A DNA stretch of 64,000 nucleotides from Myxococcales bacterium (GTDB taxonomy: Bacteria > Myxococcota_A > Polyangia > Palsa-1104 > JAEUJZ01), in NCBI GenBank assembly GCA_016794365.1, contig JAEUKB010000002.1:62001-126000 (forward strand), given 5' to 3'. The notes under the pieces were generated by a model that did not search any database, was not told the origin of the DNA, and was given only the letters and a program-made list of their open reading frames with translations. The position numbers were made by a program, and so were the translations under genes. Of the stretch, positions 18,184-25,942 are shown in pieces (position 1 is the stretch's first letter; each line of letters opens with the position of its first letter).

Positions 18184-20559
18184 ATGCGCACGCGCTTTTC
18201 TCTTAGAACGCCACGAGGGTCAGCTCACCGAAATGAGCGCTGGTCGTGGGTCTTGTGGCTGGGCCTCGTCGGCTGCGGACACGCGTCTCAAACCGCCAAG
18301 GTTTCGCAGCCTACGCCGGTGGTGTCGAGTCCAGCGACGAACAAGCCAACCGTTTTGCCGCAGCCGCCCATCGCTGTGCAAGGAAGCATCCCGAGCAGCG
18401 AAGAAGAAGCCGAGCGCGTCCGTCAGCAGCTCGATACGCTGGCCGAAGGCGATCCGACGCGGCTCGGACGACGGCAAGCGCTGATTGAGTATTACTGCGC
18501 TGCGACGCAAGAAGCGCTCCGTCGCGAACATGCCGAAGATGCTTTCCGGTTTTTTTCGCGAACGCTGACGCTGTTTGACGCCGAAGAGCTACAAGATCCC
18601 AGCCGTCCACCGACGCAGCCCGCGCTCTTGGCGGCGGCGCAGCACATCGATCGCGCGTTTTCTCGACGAGGCTCACATCCCGAAGCGGTGGCTGCACTGA
18701 TGGTTCAGCAGACGCTGGACCCGAACGCAGAAAAGCCAGCCCAGCGCTATCAGCAGATCGTGGACTGGCTGCATGGAACGGCGGACTCGGCGCAGAACAC
18801 GCTGCGTGGTCGAGGACGCTCTCTCGCGCAGCTTATCAGCGATCCGCCCGCGACGCTGTCGTCGGATTTAGAGCTTGCCTATCGCCTGTGGCCGGTGCCG
18901 CTGATTCGCAAACAGCTCGTCGATATCTATCTGCGCGAAGCCCAAGGCGGAGAGCTGCTGAGCCCGCGTGACTTTCTTCAGTCGCTGTCTCAGACGATGC
19001 GACGAAAAGGAATGACCGGAGCGACGGCGTTTCGACTGGCGCGGCTGTATCTGCGGGTCTCGCAGCCCAAAGAAGCGCTGGCGGCGATCGAAAAGATCGG
19101 CAAGCTCAGCAGCGAAGAAAGCAAGCTGGCGGATCTGCTGCGCTTGACGCTGGCCAGTGGGGATGATCAGCTCAGCGACGAACAGCTAATGGCGGCGGTC
19201 AAGCTGGCGCTTGGGCTGGCGCAAAATGCCGACGACATTGATGTCAGCTTGCAGGTCTGTCGGGATGTCGCCAAGCGCGCCAAAGACTTCGTTCCAGCGT
19301 CGGTGTGCATCGGTGAGCTGGCCGCCGTGCAAGAGCGCAAAGGGCTGGCGATCCGCGCGTTTGAGCGAGCCAAAGCGCTGGCTCCGACGGATCGCATGGT
19401 GTGGGAAAAGCTGGGTCTGCTCTACGTCGAGCGACTGTCCGATCTGGTCACCGAAGAGCGCACCGCCGAGATGGAAGGCGCGCTCGCCGAGATCGAAGCG
19501 TATTACGTGCGAATGAAGCAGCAGTTTCCCGATACCAAGCCGGGGCTTAGCATGGCGCTGGCGCTCGCGGAAGTCGGTCGCGGCTACTTCAACATCGGTG
19601 CGATTCCCGAAGCGACGCGCTATCTGACGCGCTCGGTATCGGTGCAGGACAATGCGCAAGCGCTGGAACTTCTTGGGCTGTCGCAGCTTCGCAAAGGAGA
19701 TGCGGCGCAAGCGGTCACGACGCTGGAACGAGCGCGCGTGGTTCACTCGGCGGCGGCGCAGTACGATCCGCTGAGCAAGGCGTTTTTTTCGGCGCGCATC
19801 GGTCGCTTGATGGCTGACGCGCAGGATCTGCAAAAAGAAGGCGCGGGTGCCGAGCAGCGTCGGTCCAGCCTGCGTGCCTACGATCAGCTGTTGGGAAGTG
19901 GCAAGCTGCCGCCCGAGCGACGCGCCGAGGCAGAAATCGAGCGCGGACGGCTGTATTACCTGCTGGGCGAGCGTGATCAAGCGCTGCTCGCATTCCGTCT
20001 GGCAGCCGATCAGCTTCCGTCGGCGGAAGAGAGTAACAAGAACGCAGGTGCGCTCTACGCCGATGCCATTGCGTTTTTGGTGCAGCGCGGCGAGCTGGAT
20101 CTCGCGCTGGACATTTACCATCGAGCGCTGTCGTCGCAGCAGCTCGGTGAGCCGCTCAAGGTGTACTGCTCGCTGTGGCTGCTGGACTTGCAAGCGCGCG
20201 CGGGACAAGTGCCCGATCCGCTGGCGACCGCATTTCTTCAGTCGGTGCAAGGTGGAAAATGGCATGCCGATCTGGCGCGCTATGGCAGCGGCAAGCTGAC
20301 CGATGCAGAGCTTGTCCGCCACGCCGACACGCCCGGGAAGCAGGCCGAAGCGAACTTTTACCTGGCTCAAGCGGCGCTGCGACGCGGGGATCGAAACCAA
20401 GCGAGCGAGCTGTGGCGCAAGGTGGTCCAGAGCAACATGCTCGGCTTCTTCGAGTACGAGATGTCATCGCTGTATCTACGTCAAGGTGCGCCCAGTCAGC
20501 CGCAGATCCGCAGCAAAGCGCCAGCGACGCCTACAACAGCACCTCGGCGCGCCAAGTAG
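18184..20559 (+). CDS. TPR-repeat lipoprotein
   Basis: A 791-residue protein with a lipoprotein signal (WVLWLGLVGC, lipobox LVGC), a Pro/Thr-rich spacer, and then helical repeats to the end. TPR-like units are clear at AFRLARLYLRVSQPKEALAA, AIRAFERAKALAPTDRMVWE, ALELLGLSQLRKGDAAQAVT and ALLAFRLAADQLPSAEES. Such proteins act as periplasmic or outer-membrane scaffolds. Start ATG 18184 puts the signal nearest the N-terminus; ATG 18127 in the same frame is an alternative with a GAGAG ribosome site. The next gene downstream is the broken S46 peptidase. No specific partner can be named. Confidence 0.82.
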   Translation: MRTRFSLRTPRGSAHRNERWSWVLWLGLVGCGHASQTAKVSQPTPVVSSPATNKPTVLPQPPIAVQGSIPSSEEEAERVRQQLDTLAEGDPTRLGRRQALIEYYCAATQEALRREHAEDAFRFFSRTLTLFDAEELQDPSRPPTQPALLAAAQHIDRAFSRRGSHPEAVAALMVQQTLDPNAEKPAQRYQQIVDWLHGTADSAQNTLRGRGRSLAQLISDPPATLSSDLELAYRLWPVPLIRKQLVDIYLREAQGGELLSPRDFLQSLSQTMRRKGMTGATAFRLARLYLRVSQPKEALAAIEKIGKLSSEESKLADLLRLTLASGDDQLSDEQLMAAVKLALGLAQNADDIDVSLQVCRDVAKRAKDFVPASVCIGELAAVQERKGLAIRAFERAKALAPTDRMVWEKLGLLYVERLSDLVTEERTAEMEGALAEIEAYYVRMKQQFPDTKPGLSMALALAEVGRGYFNIGAIPEATRYLTRSVSVQDNAQALELLGLSQLRKGDAAQAVTTLERARVVHSAAAQYDPLSKAFFSARIGRLMADAQDLQKEGAGAEQRRSSLRAYDQLLGSGKLPPERRAEAEIERGRLYYLLGERDQALLAFRLAADQLPSAEESNKNAGALYADAIAFLVQRGELDLALDIYHRALSSQQLGEPLKVYCSLWLLDLQARAGQVPDPLATAFLQSVQGGKWHADLARYGSGKLTDAELVRHADTPGKQAEANFYLAQAALRRGDRNQASELWRKVVQSNMLGFFEYEMSSLYLRQGAPSQPQIRSKAPATPTTAPRRAK

Positions 20560-20630
20560 TCGATTTATTTCCGCGTTCCAGAATACAAAATCCTATTGAG
20601 TAATCAGCCTTGGCCATCGAAGATGTTGGC

Positions 20631-21308
20631 ATGGGGAGCATCTGGGGCCGTCGTACGACTGCCTTTCTTGGGGCCATGCTGTGTTCTGTGCTGGCGCACG
20701 CCGACGAAGGCATGTGGCCGGTGCATCAAGTTCCGCGCGCAGAGTGGCAGAAGGTCCACAACTTCGCACCGACGGATGACTGGCTGATTCATCAGCAGCG
20801 CGCCGCCGTCAGGCTGTCCGACGGAGGCTCGGGATCGCTGGTGTCCGACGATGGCTTGCTGCTGACCAACCATCACGTTGCGCGCGGTCAGCTTCACAAG
20901 CTCTCGACGGCAACGCGCGATCTGCTTCGGGATGGCTTCTATGCACCGACGCAAAACGATGAGCTGCGCTGTCCCGATCTGGAAGTCCGCATCTTGTGGA
21001 CCTACGACGATGTGACCGCCAAGATTGCCGCAGCGGTCGATGGCAAAGCGCCGCCGGACAAGCAGAACGCGCAGCGCAAGCAGATCATCGCTGCGATCGA
21101 AAAAGAATCGCTCGATCAGACGGGGCTGCGATCGGATGTCGTCGCCTTGCACTCGGGCGGACAGTACATGCTGTCACGCGATCTGCGTCGAGAAACCGGC
21201 TGCAAACTTCCCTTGTGGCGAGTGAATCATGCGGGGAATGGTGGGCTCACACGGCAGGCTCAGACGATCGCTGGTGCGGTGAGCGGACAAGATCCCAAGC
21301 TGGCTTAG
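20631..21308 (+). pseudogene. S46 dipeptidyl-peptidase, N-terminal half of a split gene
   Basis: The first ~181 residues match the S46 family (DPP7/DPP11): a signal peptide (AFLGAMLCSVLAHA), DEGMWPVHQVP, then LLTNHHVARGQ with the catalytic His, and DLEVRILWTYDDVT. Family identity stops at GGQYML (21159-21173), exactly at an 11-bp repeat; 44 unrelated codons follow before TAG at 21306-21308, overlapping the end of the minus-strand lipoprotein gene. The remaining family sequence resumes at 23001. Alone, this half lacks the catalytic Asp and Ser. Joining the halves at the repeat would give 696 residues, normal for S46. Start ATG 20631 begins the signal; the ribosome site is weak. Confidence 0.88.
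21164..21174 (+). repeat. Left copy of the 11-bp direct repeat flanking the S46 interruption
   Basis: GTACATGCTGT, identical to 23000-23010. It is the last stretch with S46 homology on the left side and encodes part of QYML. Confidence 0.85.
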
Positions 21309-22999
21309 CGCATCGTCACGCGGCCCGTGCTGGCACACTTGCCAAGCGCGGGACTGAGCACGCCGGTGATAGAGACATTTCCGTCTGAGCTGTTTAAGCG
21401 AATGCGTCCGACGCCACCGCCGCCTCCTGCGCCTCCGTCGAGCTTCGGACCGATTGCGTCGCCACCTGGATTGATCTGCCCCGCGCCGCCTGCGCCACCA
21501 GACGACTGAGAGCCCACGCCACCAAGCGCTGCCACCGAGGACAGCTTCGCGCTCTCACCGCTGTTGGTCGGGGTGCCAACACCGTTGAAGCCGCCGCCGC
21601 CACCGCCGCCATTGGCCGCCAAGACCGCACCGCTGAGGATTGAAATGGTGGGGGCTTCAATCAAGATGGCACCGCCGCTGCCACCGCCGCCGCCGCCGTC
21701 GTTAAAGTTGACGCCGATGTCGCTCTGACCACCGCCGCCACCAACGTGGATGCCGCTCGGCTTGTTCATGTCGGTGGAGTCCACGATGACCGACTGCTGC
21801 GACACGATCTGGATCGCACCGCCGCCGCCGCCGCCGCGCTGACCGGACTCGCCCGTTGTGGTACCGAAGCCGCCCGCGCCACCGCCGCTGCCGCCACAGA
21901 GCGGAATCAGCGCATCTTTGAGATACGAGCTGCCCCCGGCCCCGCCGAAATAGGGATCATTCCCCGCGTCGCCGCCTTTGCCACCTTGACCGCACGATCC
22001 TGCGCCGCCACCGCCTGCCTCTTCCCCGAGTCCGCCGATGCCGTAGCCTTCCGTGCCGCCGCCTGGGCCTTGTCCTCGCTTGGTTGCGCTCCGAACGTGC
22101 CCGCCCTCAAATCCACCGGGAGCGCCACAGCGCGGATCGGTACACCCACCGCCACGCAAGTCGAGCAGTCCATCAATCTGGATCGGTCCCGCAGCGATGA
22201 GCGCCACCGCCCGCGACCCGATAAAGCGAACGGTGACGCCGTCAGGAATGTGAATGCGCGTAAATGCAAAGACACCGATTCCCTTGAGCCAGCTCGATCC
22301 GCAATCGACCGGCGCGATCTGGTGATAAATCACATCGCTCATCGGGACGGAGCTGCTTGCGCTCTGGACGGTGCCTTGATCGGTGTCGATCACCAGGTTG
22401 TCGGTGGGGCGTAGCTCTACCTTGGCCTCTGCAAACCATGCGGGATCGATTCCGTTTGAAGGCACAAGCTGCGGCTGTGGTGGCACCAGATCCGGAGCGC
22501 CAGCATCCATCGTCACACACATCGGCATCGCTGGATCGCACGGCTCTAGGTACGAATGCCACAGCGAGTTACACGACGGAATCAGCGCCACAAACAGCAC
22601 ACAAAGCGGCATCCACTTGGACCGCTTCCTACGCAGTCGCGCTGGCATAAAAGAGGAAGACGCCGAAGCAATCTCCGGCGAGAACGACTGTGCGACTCGC
22701 AGCTCACTTCGCTTGTCTGCAATCCCCGCGACCGTTTTCATCGGATCCACCTCACCGCGCTCATTGCGTACGCTGCACTCGCGACCTTTCGTCGCCTCAA
22801 TCGACAGACTCTCTGATTCTATTTTATCAGCGCGACCGCAACTTCTCTGTGTGTGGCAAAAGCTGTAAGAGTTTCGGCGCTCACATCGCGTACGGACAGA
22901 CAACGGACGCGAGTCTGATCATCACCCTGCACTTCCCTTGACGCTTCCCTTTGATGGATAGGAATACGTCGTTTCCGTCAGAAAATCGGCTGATTTTTT
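21175..22999. other. 1.8-kb segment interrupting the S46 peptidase gene
   Basis: This 1825-base segment lies between two copies of an 11-bp direct repeat. It carries one complete minus-strand gene (glycine-rich lipoprotein, 21305-22741), about 130 bases beyond that gene's stop and about 258 bases of its upstream region. I see no transposase, recombinase, terminal inverted repeats or intron-like ORF. Segment plus one repeat is 1836 bases, a multiple of three, so precise loss would restore the peptidase frame. It could be an insertion, the junction of a rearrangement, or an assembly fault. Confidence 0.7.
21305..22741 (-). CDS. Glycine-rich exported lipoprotein
   Basis: A 478-residue protein. 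An unusually long basic N-region (about 43 residues, ending RLRRKRSK) precedes the hydrophobic MPLCVLFVALIPSC with the lipobox Cys. A beta-like domain follows (DWNLV-type strands around LVIDTDQGTVQSASSS and FTRIHIPDGVTVRFIG), then glycine-run repeats (GGGGG blocks separated by short strands such as AIQIVSQQSVIVD, AILIEAPTISILSG and GRIRLNSSDGNVSI). This organisation is a parallel beta-helix-like surface protein type seen in many copies in myxobacterial genomes. Start 22741 chosen for GAGGTGG just upstream; ATG 22648 lacks a ribosome site. It is inserted, antisense, within the S46 gene. Confidence 0.8.
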   Translation of the reverse strand: MKTVAGIADKRSELRVAQSFSPEIASASSSFMPARLRRKRSKWMPLCVLFVALIPSCNSLWHSYLEPCDPAMPMCVTMDAGAPDLVPPQPQLVPSNGIDPAWFAEAKVELRPTDNLVIDTDQGTVQSASSSVPMSDVIYHQIAPVDCGSSWLKGIGVFAFTRIHIPDGVTVRFIGSRAVALIAAGPIQIDGLLDLRGGGCTDPRCGAPGGFEGGHVRSATKRGQGPGGGTEGYGIGGLGEEAGGGGAGSCGQGGKGGDAGNDPYFGGAGGSSYLKDALIPLCGGSGGGAGGFGTTTGESGQRGGGGGGAIQIVSQQSVIVDSTDMNKPSGIHVGGGGGQSDIGVNFNDGGGGGGSGGAILIEAPTISILSGAVLAANGGGGGGGFNGVGTPTNSGESAKLSSVAALGGVGSQSSGGAGGAGQINPGGDAIGPKLDGGAGGGGGVGRIRLNSSDGNVSITGVLSPALGKCASTGRVTMR

Positions 23000-24557
23000 G
23001 TACATGCTGTACAGATACAAGACGTATCAAGATGTACGTCTTGTGTTCGCACCGGAAGAGCAAGCGGCCACCTTTGGGGGTGACTTCGACAACTTCACGT
23101 ATCCTCGCTATGCGCTCGATTTTGCGCTGCTGCGGGTCTACGAAAACGGACAGCCGCTCAAGCCGGAACACTTTCTGCGACTGTCTGATCTGCCCGCAAA
23201 GGAAGGAGAGCTGGTGGTCGCAGTTGGACATCCAGCCTCGACGCAGCGCGGACTGACGGTGGCCCAGCGGCAGTATCATCGCGACACCCTGAATCCGCTT
23301 CAGATCTCGATTCTGAAAAAACGGATCGCTGCGCTGCACGCCTACATGGCGCAAGGAACAGAGCAAGCGCGACGCGGAAGCACGCTGCTGCGGGGTCTGG
23401 AAAATACGATCAAGCGACTCGCGGGACAGCAAGAAGGACTGCGTGATGCGACCCAGATGCAGCGTCTACAAAAAGACGAAGATGCACTGCGCGCTGAAGT
23501 ACGCAAGCGTCCCGAGCTGTTGCAAAAGTTTGGCGATGCCTGGTTCAAGCTCGCGTCGGTCTACGGAAAGCTCGCGCAGCTGGGCAAACGGAGTGCCTAT
23601 GTCACGGTGTCTCCGTCGAAGCTGTTGACGATGGCGATCCAGCTTGTGCGTCTTCCCGAAGAGCTAAAAAAGCCAAGCGGTGAGCGCATGGAAGAGTATC
23701 GCGACAACCGACTTCCTGCGCTGCGCAGAGAGCTTCTGTCTACGGCTCCGATCTATGCAGATCTGGAAGAGTCCGTGCTTGCTGACTGGCTTACGCAGGT
23801 TCAAGCAGCGCTTGGGAATGGCGATCCGTTTGTCCAGACTTTGCTAGGAGGACAGACTCCGCAAGCGGTTGCGCACAAGCTGGCTACGGAAGGAAGGCTG
23901 ACCGAGCTGGATGATCGCAAGGCACTTCTCGACGGTGGATCTGCGGCAGTTGCGGCATCCACAGATCCGATCATCGTGCTGGCGCGCAAGCTCGATCCGC
24001 AGCTTCGCAAGATCCGCGAAGAGTACGAGCTGCAAGTCCAAGCGGTTGAGCTTGTGGCAGGCGCACAGATCGCGCAGGCTCGCTTTGCGGTGTATGGCGC
24101 GGGCATCTATCCCGATGCGACGTACACGCTGCGCATGTCAGCGGGACTTATCAAAGGCTATATGAAAGACACGCGTCCGGTTCCGCATCAGACGCTGTTT
24201 TACGGACTCCTAGAGCGCGCGCTCAGCCAGGGAGAGCAGGCCCCCTTTGATCTTCCGCCGCGCCTTCGCTTGGGACTATATCGTCTGCCGCTGTGGACTC
24301 CGCTCAACTTTGTCTTTACCGGCGATACGATCGGAGGAAACTCTGGCAGCCCGGTGGTGGATCGCGATGGCAAAGTGGTGGGACTCAACTTTGACAGCAA
24401 CATCGAAAAGCTACCAAACCGCTACTACTACCTTCCTGATGAAACCGGAAGTCGCGCCGTAGCGGTTCACAGCGTCGCAATCTTGGCTGCACTACGCACG
24501 CTGTACGGAGCCGCACCGCTCGCTGACAAGCTGACCGGACAGACTCCTTCCAACTGA
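22998..24557 (+). pseudogene. S46 dipeptidyl-peptidase, C-terminal half of a split gene
   Basis: Family sequence resumes at YMLYRYKTYQDVRLVFAPEE and runs to the end. It includes the catalytic Asp region (YALDFALLRVYENGQ), the long helical domain, and the catalytic Ser in TIGGNSGSPVVDRDG (tct at 24342-24344). Eighteen residues after that Ser lies Ser in NFDSN, the position that is Gly in DPP7 and Arg in DPP11. The open frame begins with TTG 22998, with no signal peptide, no catalytic His and no evident ribosome site, so it is not a functional secreted enzyme by itself. Composition differs somewhat from the N-terminal half (33-34 G+C per 60 against 38-39 in the lines I counted). Confidence 0.88.
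23000..23010 (+). repeat. Right copy of the 11-bp direct repeat flanking the S46 interruption
   Basis: GTACATGCTGT, identical to 21164-21174. With its neighbours it forms TGTACA-TGC-TGTACA, a small inverted repeat that the left copy lacks. Confidence 0.85.
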
Positions 24558-24571
24558 TTCCTTCTGCCAGA

Positions 24572-24652
24572 CAGACTCTCTGTTGTTCTCCCAAACAGAC
24601 GCTCTGTTGTTCTCCCAAACAGACTCTGTTTGGCATTCCGTTTGGCATTCCC
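24572..24652. repeat. 24-bp tandem repeat with nested palindromes after the S46 gene
   Basis: Units begin at 24572, 24596 and 24620, each starting CAGAC and (first two) containing TCTGTTGTTCTCCC. Each holds a palindrome: ACAGA-ctc-TCTGT, AACAGA-cgc-TCTGTT and CCAAACAGA-c-TCTGTTTGG (9-bp arms). The third runs on into a doubled TTTGGCATTCC. The block lies between convergent genes and could act as a bidirectional terminator or a REP-like element; it is unlikely to be coding. Confidence 0.75.
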
Positions 24653-24733
24653 AAGCCCAGAAGGACTGGCATCCCTACGCTCCCTAGCGAAGCGTAAGGA
24701 TGCCAAAAGGCGCAGAGTCCTCGTCGCAAAAGA

Positions 24734-25873
24734 CTACGGACAGCCGAACAGAGAGTCGATCACAGACTGCGCTTGACCGACGTTCACAGCCGCCGCCGTG
24801 GTCGCCTGCGTAGAGCTCTTGAGCTGATCGGCTTTCGCTGGATCAATCGCTCGCGCTGCGCGATCCATGAGTCCACCGATGATGTTCACAAACGTCAGCG
24901 CTGCTTCCTGCGCTTCTCCGGTCAGCGTCGGGATCTTGCCAATCCGATCACGCAGGATCAGCGCCATGCCGCGCGTAAACGCCTTGTCTGCTTGATTCGC
25001 TGCGCGCTGATAGAACAGGCTGCACGTACTGGGAAGTGCCTGGTCCAGATCCCGCCAGCAGCGCGCCGCCAGCACAGAGTCAAACGCGCGATCGTAGGTT
25101 TCCTGATCGAGCTGCTGGAAGTACTGACCCAGACCGATGGGCTTGCTGCGCTCTGTTCCGCTCAGATATCCCCAAAAGGAATCCACATCGGGTGCGTTGT
25201 CAAAGCTGGATGTCCAGATCTCTGACAGCGACGACAGATAGAAGAACCACAGCAGCGACGCTTCAATCCGTGCCGACTGCACAATCGGCTTGGTTCCTGC
25301 GATTCCTTTGGCAAACGCATCATCGATGATCGGCTTGAGCTTGCCCGGACCTGCGCAGCGATCTGGATACATCGCAGCCACCGTCAGATCGTTGCATGCA
25401 AACTTGTTCGATCCCGGAACCTCTGGATAGTGAATGTCTTGGCGTCGTGCAACGCGCGATCCGATTCCGTTTGCCACTGCGTATTCATCGCGCGCAGCCG
25501 TCATCTCCGCAGCAGAAGGAGCCGCCGCATTCTTCCACAGCTTGGTTCCCATCGAGACAAACGCGAGCGTTCGCGCCGACGCACCCGGCGTCGAAGTTCC
25601 GAGCAGGACGTAGGCATTCCCATCCGAGACACAGCTCGGCCACGTATCGTTTTTGCTGCCGTTAAAGCGCGGTGCGTAGTCATCGTTTGAACACTTGCAG
25701 GAAGACAGCGCGCCGGAAAACGGTTGACACATCGCAGACGCAGGCTGTGCTGCTACGCACTGACCGGCAGTCATGTCCGTTCCCATGTCCATCATCGCCT
25801 CGGGCGTGCTGTCACAGCCGCCCACTCCCAACAGCAGACAGAGACCCCATCCAGCCAGTGTCTTTTTCATCAT
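24734..25873 (-). CDS. Lipoprotein of unknown function paired with a TonB-dependent receptor
   Basis: A 379-residue lipoprotein: KTLAGWGLCLLLGVGGC signal, then a Met/Asp-rich spacer (EAMMDMGTDM) and a Cys-rich stretch (CQPFSG, SSCKCSND, WPSC). The remainder is mainly helical with conserved-looking aromatic segments (SLLWFFYLSSLSEIWTSSFD, FWGYLSG, YFQQLDQETYDRAF). It lies 69 bases downstream of the TonB receptor gene in the same direction, so it is probably an outer-membrane or periplasmic partner of that receptor and under the same operators. No imelysin GxHxxE motif is present. Ribosome site AAGGAA precedes the two in-frame ATGs at 25873/25870. Confidence 0.8.
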   Translation of the reverse strand: MMKKTLAGWGLCLLLGVGGCDSTPEAMMDMGTDMTAGQCVAAQPASAMCQPFSGALSSCKCSNDDYAPRFNGSKNDTWPSCVSDGNAYVLLGTSTPGASARTLAFVSMGTKLWKNAAAPSAAEMTAARDEYAVANGIGSRVARRQDIHYPEVPGSNKFACNDLTVAAMYPDRCAGPGKLKPIIDDAFAKGIAGTKPIVQSARIEASLLWFFYLSSLSEIWTSSFDNAPDVDSFWGYLSGTERSKPIGLGQYFQQLDQETYDRAFDSVLAARCWRDLDQALPSTCSLFYQRAANQADKAFTRGMALILRDRIGKIPTLTGEAQEAALTFVNIIGGLMDRAARAIDPAKADQLKSSTQATTAAAVNVGQAQSVIDSLFGCP

Positions 25874-25942
25874 GAGCGTATTCCTTTTCTTTTATCGTTC
25901 ATCGCTTGTGTTCAAGGCAAACAGTCGATCCTTCTCGACGGA

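Noticed and set aside
21175..22999. Insertion sequence or group II intron in the S46 gene
   Set aside because: No transposase or reverse transcriptase frame and no terminal inverted repeats found.
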